A stretch of 64,000 nucleotides of DNA from Aurifilum marmelostoma (Eukaryota > Ascomycota > Sordariomycetes > Diaporthales > Cryphonectriaceae), in the NCBI GenBank assembly GCA_027559495.1, contig JAMXSV010000015.1, forward strand, positions 682,001-746,000, read 5' to 3'. The notes under the pieces were generated by a model. The model was not told where the DNA came from. It ran no database searches and saw only the letters and a list, made by a program, of their open reading frames with translations. Of the stretch, positions 25,232 through 37,040 are shown piece by piece; the stretch's first letter is position 1; every line of letters starts with the position of its first letter. The position numbers and the translations under genes were made by a program.

Positions 25232-26294
25232 AAGAGTCCCCACCTCAAGATGGCATGCCACCATGCGGGTGCGTCTTTTTACGGGGTAGGCGGAACAAGG
25301 TGCATATGCGAAACTCGTTCGACTTTTTCGGGCTCGAGGTGGTTCCAGCCTCTCTTTTCTCTTCCCCACCTGTGCTCTGCTTGTTGTATCTCTCTTTGTC
25401 TGTTGTTGCTCTGCTGGCAGCTGGAGCCGGGACGGGCATGAGGGTAGCGTGCTAGCAGGTGGTCGTCTGGTGGGACTCTGGCTGGTCCCTCCCCTCCCCA
25501 TTTACTCCCATCTAGGGCACAAAAGACACGATGCCCCATTATTTCTTCTCCCACCCACCCCCCCCCCCCGGTCTTGACAGCCGGCTACTACACGCGCCCA
25601 GGGTCTTCTGCCGCTTGTTGCTGGCACGCTGGCGTGTAACCGGAAACTGGACACGACGAGGGTTGGCATTACTTATTGGATTCAGAAGGATATGCACTGC
25701 TGCACAGTTCAGCGGCATATCTGCATATTGCATCTTGTCCCCGCCCGCGATGATGATACCAAGTAAAACGTGTTTACTTGACTCGGGACATCGGTCATGT
25801 ACCAGAGTACTTTGATTGTACTGTTCGGACGGACTCCGTACTGGCTTGCTAATGCACAACGACATCATCGTGAACCGTCGTCATTGTAAGTCCTCCTGGG
25901 TAAGAACGGAGGACCTGGTGTCTTGTGTGTCTACGTCAACACAGACCGAGACTGACGCATAGCAGAAACAGCAGCAGCAGCAGCAGAGACCAGAAACAAG
26001 TCTCAACAGCGAGGTAACACAACCGGTAGATTTAACACGCACACACACTCTCTCTCTCTGTCTCTCCGGACACAAGGAAGAAAAAATATAAATAAAAACC
26101 AAGGCAAATTACAACCCGGCACGGCCGTTGTTCTGCGACTGAGACGGGGCTGCGGGACCGTAATACTACCACACTAAGAGGACATAGTGAGAATTAGCAG
26201 ACACAGGCCGCTCGTGGTGACTTCGTACTTGGCCAGCCTCGGGCGACCGTCATTGCTTACCACCACCACCACCAGAGACCAACCACCACCCACA

Positions 26295-26310
26295 CCCCCC
26301 CCCCCCCCCC
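26295..26310 (+). repeat. Poly-C tract, 16 bases
   Basis: A C run at the end of a CCA/CACC-rich stretch. Confidence 0.75.
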
Positions 26311-26402
26311 GGCCTGACAGGTGGGTGGACCCTCACCGAACCAAGCGGTGCCAAGGCAAAGTTGTCCCTCGGCCATGGAAGGAAAGAGAAAAAAAAGAAG
26401 GC

Positions 26403-26424
26403 AAAAAAAAAAAAAAAAAAAAAA
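26403..26424 (+). repeat. Poly-A tract, 22 bases
   Basis: An A run inside an A/G-rich block, with no attached retroelement seen. Confidence 0.75.
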
Positions 26425-27128
26425 GAAAAGAAAACCGGGGTCCAGCAGGGCACAGAAAACAGCCAAGACCAGCAAACCGATCCGAAAATATTCGATCTCG
26501 AGGGAGAGGCGCACGAACCGCGTCGACACGCCTCCGTAAATCACGATCAATTCTTTTCTTTTCCTTTCTTCTCTTTCTGCAGAAGATCTTCGCTGCCTCG
26601 ATGTGTACATCCCATCTCCTCGTCCACTGGAATGTCTCTGCTCATGGCCCTTGCCTAGCTCCGGCACATCATCATCATCACACACGCAGAGAAAACAAAC
26701 GGTAGCCAGTCGACCGGACCCCTCTTCTGCTCTGGACGACGACATTCTCCCCCCCCCCCCTCCCTTCCCTGGGTAGGACGACCGAGGTCTGGATCTGACC
26801 TCATCGTGCAGCAGGTAGTGTCGTGGCACGCGAGCCTTTGGCATCATCGTACAACCCCCCCCGCTCCCCCCCCCAATTTCCCCGCTGTCCTATCTTTTAG
26901 GTGGGCGGGTCAGAGAAGGAGAAGAGAGGGAATAAAAAAGTTCCAAAAAAAAAAAAAAATGAAGGAGGAGAGAAGTGACCATCCTGTTGTGCGTGCGTGC
27001 GTCTGTGTGTGCATGCATGCTGCGCGAAACGCTGCACGTGTATGCTTTCACGAGGCACGAGGACGATCAAATTCTTTTTCTGGCTCTTCTCCGTTGGGGC
27101 TTGCAGCTGGGTTTGTCCCACTCATCTC

Positions 27129-27147
27129 CTCTCTCTCTCTCTCTCTC
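27129..27147 (+). repeat. (CT)n microsatellite
   Basis: A simple CT repeat. Confidence 0.7.
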
Positions 27148-29387
27148 GGAAGATGAGCATCATGGACCGCATGAATGCACATAATCTGCAGCCTCTCTGT
27201 GCCATAGATAGTAACGTCTGTGCTGGAGCTTGCAGCCCTTTCCGGATACCAAGCTGGTTCCTGTGGCCCCCCCGTCTCACCACACAGACGCGCACAGTAA
27301 ATACTATACCACCACGGTGACGCAGCCACACAATAGCTGCTGCAGGTGAGAAGAATAGAAAAAAAAATGCAACGAGAGAAACAGGTTGATACGCCGAGCA
27401 TCTCCGAGGTTGGGGGTCGTCGACACCATCCCTTTTACCCCCCCCCTCGGCCCCGCCTCTTCTTGGAAACTTGTCACGGAAATTATCATTCCAATCTCTT
27501 TCCTCCAAGGGACCAACATTTCCAAGGGACCACCAGCAGGGTCCTGCAGGTCCTCTGTACTTTGTCGATTTTTGGCCGAGCTGGCACAACTAGTGACGCA
27601 GGGTCTTACGATGACGTCCCCTCGACGCGTAAAAATCTGGGCGGCTAGCACGGCCCCCGTACCATCCTTTAGCCAAAGAAGGGGGGGGGGGCAACATGAA
27701 AGAGAGAAGGGGGAAACTACGTAGTGAACAATGCTGAAAGTCTTAGAGAGGAAGAGTATGAGGGTGTTGGTTGGATGGTGAGAGAATGAGGAAGGCGGGG
27801 AGGGGGGGAGGGGAGGTGAGCGGTCTGCCTTACCGCGGTACCATCAAATTTCTGGGGTGGAGCAGGGTCCTCGTCATAGTAGCGGAGGGGGAGGAGGGCG
27901 CATAAGGATCTAGACAGGTCTAAGGCCAGCGGCAATGTTGGGAATAACTTCACACACGCACGATGCGAGACTATTGTTGCCCCCCCCCCCCCTCGATAAG
28001 ATCAGAGGGATGTCGAGATCGTAAACTTGGGCGGCGATCGACAGGATTTCGGATCTTAGTCTCCGAGGGTCTAGACCCTTTGATCGTCTGGGTTTCGAAC
28101 CGAAATTGGTTTGGGTCCGGCCAGCTGGACCGAGCATGGTCTGTGACAAGGCGGCTCTGCACAGATGTGAGGGCATTCGCAGCTTTGTTCCTTGGTTTTT
28201 TTCTTCTTCGTCTTGTATTTCGCACTGGCCCGGGCACGGGAGGAGGATTCTGGGCCGTTCCATCATTCCCCCTCCCCAGGAATAGTCGACCGGTTCTCGA
28301 ACTCGAGGCTGGAACAGTCCATGGACCCCTGGATGGGCTTGGCCATGACAATGCATATAGTAGAGCCAAGTTCCCAGTCCATGCATCTTGAAACCCCCGT
28401 ACTGTGTGTATATGCGTGGTTGTATACGTGTGCCCTGTTTGCTGCATACATAGTATCATGTACTGCGGGCGCAGGCTAAGACGCCCTGGCTTGCCGTGGC
28501 AGGGTCTACGTGGCTAGGCGCATGACGATAGTGTCTAGGAAAAGGCAGGACAAAACAAACAGCAAGGGATCGCAGGGTCTGCTTCTTCTTTGCTTCTGCA
28601 TGCACAGCCGATCTGCTGATTTGTGTGCGCATGTAAATGGTCCGCTTCATCCGGGGGCGGCTCGACTGGACACGATGGACAGCTGTTCCCACAGCCACTC
28701 TCGGTTCTGCAGCTGACTGTTGTTAATTTTGGGGAGAAGCATGACACTCTGCAGTGTAGCGAGACAGCGAAGATCCCGTGACGGGTGGGGAGAGAGACAG
28801 ATAGGTAGCTGAATGTGCGGCATCCGGGTTCCGAGCCTTGTAATTCGTATATCCATCTTTTTCTCCATGACATCCGGGCCCTGGCCTGGCCCCAGTCGAC
28901 CCCGACCTGACCTGCCCTGACAAGTACTGGTACCATAGTATTGGTCCAGCCTCGATATTCCGATAATTCCATATTGTGGGCCTCTAATTGGGAAAGAAAA
29001 ACCCGCTCTTGCTATTCCGGGCAATGCACTTGAGGTGGTCATGTAGATAAACCAGGTCGAAGCCGTTGACGGGGCCCACCAGGGGTCTTGAGCCCTCCGT
29101 CTCCCCCTGGGATGACACCACCGTTTCGTTCTCCGTCTCGACAAACGTCAGCCTGTTCAGGACACAGACCATGCATGACCTTCTGGAGACTATCAAAGAC
29201 ACGGATTCCAGTCAGGCAAGATGGGTTTGCTTTGGTGCAATGGCTCAACCGCTAAAGCTCTCATTACCATCATATCAAGAAAAGAACAATAAAGGGGACA
29301 ACAAGCCTAAAACTCCGCGGCATCTCAGGTATGCATGCATACCATGCTGCTCATAACGAAACCCTTTTCATCCTCCCGAAAAGAATA

Positions 29388-31088
29388 TCAGCCTTCCATC
29401 TTAACATCCTCGCCGCCGTTATCCCTGCCCATGTTCTTCAGCAGGTAGCTTCGCTTGAAGTACTCGTTCGGATGGACAATCGTCTCGAGCTGCGTCGCGC
29501 TCATGATGCTCTCATCCTTGGCTTTCTTGATCTCAGCCTTATGTAGATACTCGAAAACACTAGGAAATCGTCAGTCGCACACAGCTCACTTCACTCTGTA
29601 GCACTCAGGTTCTGGGGCTCACCGATTACAAGCCATGTGGAATTTCTGCTTGTCCTTGTCCTCCTTCACGCCCTGCAGCACCCCTCTGTCGTTGACGCCC
29701 ATGGACTGCATCAAGGCCGTGAGGTTCTCCAGGTTGAAGTGCCGGTAGGGACATCCGTGTGCCTCGCCTGGGCCTGGAGGGTGCTCCGTGAGGATCTTTT
29801 GACAGCTGAACGGACTGTAGCCGCCGCCACGCCTGTTGGAGTCACCACCGACGTCGCCATACGCGTGCCGCACGTTGTACCGGTAGTCCTTGTTGAATTG
29901 ATCATCCGTGAGCTTGTGAAATGACTGCCGCCAGAATATGAGGCACTCCTCCAGATTAAGACCGATGCCCTTCAGAAAGAGCGTATATTGCAGACGGCCG
30001 TAGTGTTTGAGGTGGGCATCGCGCCGCAGCGAGCGGTGCAGGTGCGACATGCACGCGGGGAAGTGCTGTGATAGGTTATCGATATTGCGTGCTGTTATCT
30101 CCGCGCCTGAGGGCAAGTCGCCGGAGCCGCTCTGGTAAGACGCGTCGGGGGTGATGAAGTTCTTGGACAGGTGATCGAGGATTGGCGTTAGGCGGTCGTC
30201 TTCGTCGAGTCGTGGGAGCGCGCGTGCAGTGAGCTGTGAGCATCTATATGTTAGCGGTATGCGCAGCCGATGTGTGACCCGCCATGTCTGCTGACCTCGA
30301 GGGCTTTCTCTAGCCTGGAAGTGAACTCGGCGAGGACCATGCTGGACTGCTCCTTGGAAGGCACGTAGGCCTGGCCAGCCTTGAGGAACACCCTCCTACC
30401 CTCCACCAGATCTGGCACCCGCTCCCAGTCAACCTTGCACCACGTCTCATCCTCCGGTGGACCCTTGCGTCCGTAATTGCTGGCTGCTGCCAGCTGGCCG
30501 GCCAGCTCTCTCTTCTCGTCCTCTGAGACCATCTCCCAGTCAAGGTTCAGGCTCTCAACGAATCTGTTCCGTTCCTTGGCGTCCTCGGCGGCAAGCCGCA
30601 GCCGGAACAACATCGTTTCCACGCGCGTGAAACGTCGTCGCAGGTCCTCCGTTGATGCGAAGGCGAGGCGCAGAATGAAGTGGCTGTAGTGATCTTTCTG
30701 CCTCTGTGCGGACAGCTGTGGCAATTTCGAGCTGTTGTGGTCTAGGCGGAGGTACTTCTCCAGCAGTGGCTTCATATGGGCAGCCGTCTCGTCGGGGGGA
30801 TTTGTTGCGGAAGGAACATGCTTCGAGCTCGGCGAGAACTATGCAGAGGTCATGAGGTCAGTGAAACCCGAGGAGCCCAGCAAGCATTTGGCTGTGCGTA
30901 CTCCTTAATCTGTCTATGGCCCATTGCTCAAACTGCTCGAGGGTGATGTCTGCTGTCGGAGGCGTCGCGTAGAAATTAAGCCGGTGGGTGTACTGCGTTT
31001 CCTTATACACTGCCTCGGCGAACTGTTTCTTGCGGTGGTCGACATGGCGCCGCTTTGCGTCGATGCGGTTGTAGTCTTGTCTGAACAT
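29388..31088 (-). CDS. PRI2: DNA primase large subunit (Pri2/p58)
   Basis: This is the large subunit of eukaryotic primase, partner of Pri1 and DNA polymerase alpha in RNA-DNA primer synthesis in the nucleus. Exons (minus strand): 31088-30902, 30838-30296, 30233-29623, 29559-29388. All donors and acceptors are GT/AG and the joins give RLRILAELEACSF, ALELTARALPRL and CNRVFEYLHKAE. The N-terminus MFRQDYNRID and the helical domain (HYSHFILRLAFASTEDLRRR) are typical of the family. All four 4Fe-4S cluster cysteines are visible: FPAC (~304), SCQK (~388), GCPY (~405) and MACN (~445). The expected length of ~503 aa fits. One problem remains: in exon 2 the frame before and after the six-base G run at 30794-30799 (plus strand) differs by +1. 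Removing one base restores RNKSPDETAAHMK. Confidence 0.93.
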
Positions 31089-31191
31089 CTTGTCAATTCT
31101 GGCAGTGGCTTTGGTTCGTGGTGTGTGGTGTGTGTGGTGTACGAAGAGGGAGGAACAGAAGTCTCGTTTCCGGGTTGGGAGACGCGACGGG

Positions 31192-31197
31192 ACGCGT
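31192..31197. promoter_or_regulatory. MluI cell-cycle box (ACGCGT) upstream of primase
   Basis: ACGCGT lies about 105 bp upstream of the primase ATG, with a second near-match GACGCGA at 31181-31187. In yeasts, S-phase genes including DNA replication genes are driven by MBF/DSC1 binding to ACGCGT. Presence and position are seen directly; MBF control here is inferred. Confidence 0.55.
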
Positions 31198-33186
31198 CTG
31201 GTGCCCATTTAGTTTGATAAACCAATCAGATGTAAGTCATTCACTAAAAGTGGGCCACAGATCTGATAAGGTCAGCAGCGACACGGCAGATCAGACCTCT
31301 TCTGCACTAATTCTCATACCTTGTTACGATCACTGCTCGCCTATCTACTGATTTTCCCAGCTCATGTTCCCGGACTGTTTACTCTGGCTGTTGAGTAGGC
31401 TCTATGTATGAGAGCATTGGACAAATTAACCTTGTGGAAAGTGGATGCGACCACATGAATTGCCGCATGTTCAGCTCGCAGAAAGTCTTTCGAAACCGAG
31501 AAAACAAGCCCGCCAGGTGCCTAATACAGAACCGGCCTCCTGTACCATGAACATCAGCAGCAGCACCGCCACATAAAATGACACCCAACATACTGAAATT
31601 GATTCTGTGTCAGTCCTGCCTCCGTAATTATTAAGATTACCTGTTGACTTGCTCAAGTGTATACCAAAAGAATGTCTTTCGCATTCTCATCAAAAGGCAC
31701 CACAAGACCGACCACGCCTGGACTCGGTCCTCCTGTCAGGCGGCACCTGACGTCGTCGGATCTGCAACAATTTCGAACGTCTTAATCATGATGATTAAAA
31801 TATTTTCAAGAAAAACAGGGCACCACAATATGGAACGGGGCTGACAGGCTGATGGAAAATGCATAAAAGCAGCGAGACGGTCGTGGAGGGTTTCCAAGGC
31901 CCCAAGAGACGAGTGTCCTTCGCATCAAGCTCTCAGCCACGATATAGGCACAACATCAGACTATGCAGACGAACGCCGGCCCTCGCTTTCTCGTCAATCC
32001 GCTTCTGTCATTAAGCTCAGAGAATCATGTATCCCAAGTAAAATGGGCAGTGAATACTTGGACCAGGCCGCGGTCTAGGAAGCTATGCAGGACTTTACGC
32101 CAGCCAAGGTCATCTCACGCAGCTGCCCGGCCCACCCACCAGCAACCCTCAATTCATACCGAATACACATTTGGCGTCAAGGATGGAATATGTGCAGTAT
32201 CTTGGAAGAAAAAGGTGTTTTCTCTTCACTCTTCTTGTGCTCAAATCTGTGAATCAACGCACTCTCGTAGTCAAGCTCCGTTTGTCGGACTTGATCACCA
32301 CCCATAAACCTCCAATTTAACAAGTGTCGAATATTTGATAATTCCATTCTGTCACTCCAGAGAGTCTTTCTTCCACCAATACTGATGAAGCAAATGGGTA
32401 TCGGAACTCGGTTCCAATCCTGTCTCCTCCCCCCCCTCTTCCCTTTCTCGGCCTGGTCTGCCTTGGTCCTCCACCTGCCGCCTCCTTGTCTGCAGTGTCG
32501 ATAAGCCTCCCACATCGGACGACAGTTTCGGGTGGCTTCGACGGACTATGGTCTCCAGGCCTTCTTCATCCTTCACCAAAGGAGTTGGTCCTGCAAGTCA
32601 CTGCGCCAGTAAAATGTATTGTAGTGTGAAGACTTTCGATGAAAGGCGAAAAAGGTCCTTGAAAATGCAGAGAAAAGAAAACCTAACAAGCATGCTTCCC
32701 CGCTCTCAAACCACCCAAAACTCCGACGCAGAAGAGAATGAAAGAAAAAGAAGAAAAAAAGCCAAGAAAGAAAAGAACGAAAGCAGCAGAGTATTCCGAC
32801 CTAAGACGCGCTTCGGCTTGGCTTGATGAGGTGGTCTCCTTCAATGAATTAGAGTCGGTGACAAATGAAAGTGTGTTTTGTTGGCTGTATGTAGTTGGGT
32901 TTTTGTGGGCGAACAGATAAAGAATTAATCGTGATATCGTCATTTGGCTGAGCAGCCCAGTCTTCTCAGAGTGATGAAAAAGAAATTTTTTTGTCGCGGT
33001 GCGGATGCCTGTGGTTGGCAAGTGTATTAGTTTGGACTAATGTCGTTTTGGAGGTGGGTGCGCGGTTCTTATAGAGTAGGTCAATCAGCTGCTCCGACGA
33101 GGCTGGTGCGCGAGGGTTCGGCGGAGAGAGAGAGAGAGAGAGAGAGAGTCTGGGCGTTCATTGCAAAGGCATGTATGTCTGCCAGA
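31198..33186. other. Intergenic, no gene seen
   Basis: This contains the remaining upstream region of primase and the 3' flank of the TeaR-like gene, both transcribed leftward. An A/G-rich block lies near 32640-32800 and a (GA)n microsatellite at 33124-33148. Confidence 0.4.
33124..33148 (+). repeat. (GA)n microsatellite
   Basis: About 12 GA units, 40 bp beyond the stop of the TeaR-like gene, probably in its 3' UTR. Confidence 0.75.
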
Positions 33187-34880
33187 TCACATCACAATGC
33201 AACAGCCACAGCCTTCCTTCTTGTCTGTCTCGGTCGCCTCCTCGGCCTTCTCAACATCCGGCACCCTGGTGATCTGCGTCGGCTTCGGAGGCGCAGGCTG
33301 TTGCGTCGGCTGTGAAGGCAGAGGCTGCTGCGGTTCCCTCGGGCTCGCCAGCGGGCTATGTGAGGGCGGCTTGTCCTGGATCTTGGGCATGGTCGAGTAC
33401 GTGCTTGACCTTCCGATAGACGCAGGACTCTTGGGGGCCTCGGGTGATCTCAGCGGCCACTCGTCTGATCTTTCAACTTGGTGCTCGACGACGTCCTCTG
33501 TCGACGAAGCCGGTGGTATCGCAGGCGACGAGGACGCAGGCGGGGGTGAGAGGAAGCCCTCATCCGTGAGGGGCCTGAAATCCTTGTCATAGACGTTTCC
33601 GAACTTGCCCTCCTGCTCCCACTTCTCCTGCGCCAGCCTCTTCGCCACTGTCGGCAGCAATTGCTGGTCTGGCGGTAGCCGAGGGTCAGGCTTGTACGCG
33701 GAGACCATCCATGGCGGCTCGCCTTCCATCTGCTTGGGCCCTGACGAGCTGGCGGACAGCTCGCGCTCGCCGGACCGGGTGTTTGGCCGCCCGTTGGCTC
33801 CGTTCTTGCCTTTCGGCTTCGGCTTACCACGTGCTTCGGGCGGGATGGTCTTCGAGGTACCGGATGGCTTGCGGGCCCCACCGGTCGGTGTCGTCTTCTT
33901 GGCCGTCGGCGGCTCAGTAGCTGCTTTTTTGGGCGGGGTAGATTTGAACGTCGGCGAGGGTTCCAGGCCCTTCAAAGTGGTACTATTCGACCTTGACCGA
34001 GTGGTGTTGGTGGTCCGGTTGTCCTTGTCATGCTCCTCGACGCTGTTCTCCCTCGAGTGTGCAAAAGCCGGGCTCTTCTTGGGCACGGGTATCCTCGAGC
34101 CAGTCATCGGCCTCGAGGGTGCGTCACCATCGCCGCTCTCCTCGTTCAGGCCCGGCTCGTACACATGGGACGAGTTCTTCCTGCTCCTCGTGGTGCCATC
34201 GTTGCCCAGCTTCCTGTGGCTGCTCTGGCTCCTGTCCCTCCTCGGGCCTTTACTTCTGGACCGCGGCTGGGGCAGGATGATGCCGGCAGCCTGGAGCTCC
34301 TCGTTCTCGATCTTGACGAGCTTGTCCCTGTGGATCCACTTCGAGTCCTCGTCAGACCACGTCATGCCGTCATTGGGCCGCTTGCTGGAGTGTACATATC
34401 CGTCGGCGGTCCTCACGTAGCGGTCGTCGTCGTCGTCGTCATCGTAGTCCATCGAGCCGTCAGCCATAGTGTCGGGTGTGTCCTCGTTGCTGTGCGCGTG
34501 TGGGAACTGCCTGTTCACCACCTCCTCGCCATTTGCCGTCCTAACTGACATGGCCGAGCCAAAGGAGGCGGAGTTGCCATTCTGCGTGGAGAGAGGTGGT
34601 CTTGTGTTACCGTTCGGCCCGGTAGTGCCCTTGAGCGATGCCTTATCTTCGTAGTGTCGCTCCTGCAGAAGTTGGACAGAGACGCACACGTTAGCCCCCC
34701 CTTCCCCTTTTCTAACCCGTGAGCTCACGCAGTTGGCCTATAACCAGGAGGGGAGAAACTCACATCGGATCTGCCAGCTGGCTCTGTGGCAAAGTCCCAT
34801 CGAAATCCATTCGTGTCGCCGTGAGAACTGCTGGGCGGAGTGAGGGTGGTGGCCGTCTGGGCGGTAGACATGGCGGCCAT
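33187..34880 (-). CDS. teaR: TeaR-like prenylated cell-end marker (Mod5-type), 530 aa
   Basis: Exons 34880-34764 and 34662-33187 (minus strand) join in phase 0: donor GTGAGT, acceptor TTCTGCAG, giving PAGRSD then ERHYEDKASL. The ATG at 34880 has context ACCATGG. Most of the protein is disordered and Ser/Pro/Lys-rich, with a poly-Asp run (~residues 110-116) and a moderately conserved core WSDEDSKWIHRDKL. A second block is PPWMVSAYKPDPRLPPDQQ followed by LPTVAKRLAQEKWEQEG. The extreme C-terminus GCGCCIVM is a CAAX box (CIVM) with neighbouring cysteines for palmitoylation, so plasma-membrane anchoring is expected. In Aspergillus and fission yeast, TeaR/Mod5 proteins of this design anchor the TeaA/Tea1 polarity complex at hyphal tips or cell ends. 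The family call is from memory of the overall architecture; another CAAX-ended fungal protein is possible. Confidence 0.65.
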
Positions 34881-37040
34881 GGTCTTCAGGCTGAGGTCGT
34901 CTGCCCCCTCGTCCTGTGCGCGCCGACAGACAGACTGACTGCACGCGGATTCGGGTACGGTGATCGTCGGCGCTCGTTTCCCCTCGTGTTGTACCAAAAA
35001 CACTTAGGAGTGGTTGTAGCAACAGCTGGTGGTGATCTCTCGGTTTCCCGGTTGCTATCCCGCCAGACGGCTTGCCCCTGCTACTGCATACAGAATGCAA
35101 TTGATCGCAGTGCTGTGCAGCCAGAGCAGCCGGGGAGAAGTCTCTGGAGGTGGAGACACCCTCACTCAGAGGTTGAATGGGGCCAGCGTGGAGGGGGGAA
35201 GGACAATATGATGTCTCGTCTCTCTCCCCAGCACTCTCGTATTGTGTGTCGCCTCGGCCTCGCTTCACCTCGAGAAAGTTGGGCGTGGTTCCCTCCAGTT
35301 CACAGCGCAACGGCGGCTGCTGGCTGAGAGCGGTAAGGCGGCTGTCCTGTCGGTAGTGCCGATATTATTGCTGGCCCTGTATGATCCAATTAATCCCATG
35401 CAGGTCCCCACCGGCGGCCCTCAGCGCCCATCAGTCCAGGACCAGCTACTACAGCGATGAGGGGGATGAGGTGAGGAGATCGTGAGGCAGCTGGATCTTC
35501 CCGCGTTGAGGCGGAGGCGACAGCAAGGGACCAAGCCTAGGACTCGACTGGTTCTGTCTGCGAAAAACAGGAGGAGAGAGGTGGGAGAGGGGGGGGGGGG
35601 AGAGGAATTCAAGAAGGAAAAAAAAATAAAAAATGGGCGCTCGAAGCCCAAAGCAAACGGGAGATGAGAAGTGACGGAAGAGCGCAAGGTTGCATAAATT
35701 TGATATGGTGAATCACAGGGGAACCAGGTATGGCCGTGCTAATAAAACGTACCCGGAGAATGGCTGCTGTGCTGTTTGGCTGGCTGGACCAGGGTCTACG
35801 GGGCTCCGCCTTGAGAGGGGGAGGGGGACGGGGAAGAAAGGCTCCTCACTGCTTCAGCCTCCTGCTGCGACGACGAGATACGAGGACACGGAGATGGCTC
35901 AAAGGAAAAGCAAAAGAAAAAAGGGTCAGTGTGTGTATCAATTCGCTTCAGTTGCTTTCGGGATTGTCTCAGATCCACAATGTCGCAGAATGTAGAGCTG
36001 AGGAGAAACATAGGAGGGGAAAAAGGACAAAGAGCGAGAGGATTTAGGTGTGTATCCCCGCTCTGGAACAAAGTTGGTGCAGTTGTGTGGTATAATTTCT
36101 TTCTAGAAGCAATTTTGAAAAGGAGAATGCGAGGGAGCCCTCCTGACAGCAGCCTGTTCGGTTAGATCTCCAGCACACAGCAACAGCCAGAGGCGAGTAA
36201 ACGAGCATGGTTTATCGTTCATGCCTAGAGCCACTAAGGAACCTAGCACATGGGGGAGCACCCAGGTGCGGGCGTTACAGTACCCCATCTTGACCAATTA
36301 GGGCCTGGTATGGGGGCTGTTGGCCGCTGGAGACCCAGCTCTGGCAGGAGCTTTTGGTGGAGCCTATTTCTCGCTAAAGGTCCAGATGTACCACCAACAA
36401 ACACGCCCCCCCCCAGACCCGCCCGCTTGGGCACTGCTCACTGACTGTCTCTTATCCCTACATAGTGCATAGCATGCTATGTATGCTTGGGTTCATTCTT
36501 TATTCATGACTTTACCTTACCCACGATCGACTCGATGACACCTTTTGGAAAACTGGGACAACCAAACTAGACAGAAGTCGAGGGGACAAAGAAAGACGAA
36601 AAGGACCAAAAAAAAAAAAAGAATCCTTGACAGCCTCCTCAGACCACCCTCACCCTGCTGTCCCAAGCTTGGATCTCCTATTGACTCGCACCTCCAGAAT
36701 CGTTACTGGCCCGTGACCCCGAGCGCAAATACTACAGCGTTACATCCCGAATGCTCCCAGAAATTCAGGGGGCCACAGCGATAGAGGGCCTGTGCACTTC
36801 CTGCCACCTATGAGATCTTTATGCTGAGAGATAGATCGAGTTTGAGTTACCGCACATAGGTTATCTTCTATATGGTCGTGGCCAATCGTGACACTACAGC
36901 ATTAATATTAGACCGATGGATTGCAGAGCCAGTGCATGCATGCATAGCATCAACTCTATATAGCATTGACCGGCAAGACTGCCACCTCTGCACAACCACA
37001 AAAGCACGAATCCACCTGGCCATCAAGACTCTTGGAAGTT
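34881..37040. other. Upstream region of the TeaR-like gene and 3' flank of the F-box-like gene
   Basis: C/G homopolymers (for example G run near 35590-35600) and A/G-rich blocks near 35900 and 36590 are present. A 190-codon minus frame (34738-35310) overlaps the first exon in another frame and is not supported. Confidence 0.35.

Larger units (their letters stand above)
22817..29387. other. Gene-poor, low-complexity region
   Basis: Over 6 kb without a credible gene. It is dense in homopolymers (C, A, T), CT/GA runs and short tandem repeats. The longest frames (for example 22553-23173) run through homopolymers and microsatellites and have no domain character. It may be regulatory, transcribed non-coding, or simply unselected. 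Confidence 0.35.

Noticed and set aside
29226..29280. Possible tRNA start (A-box-like) on the plus strand
   Set aside because: No B-box or T-arm follows at the right spacing.
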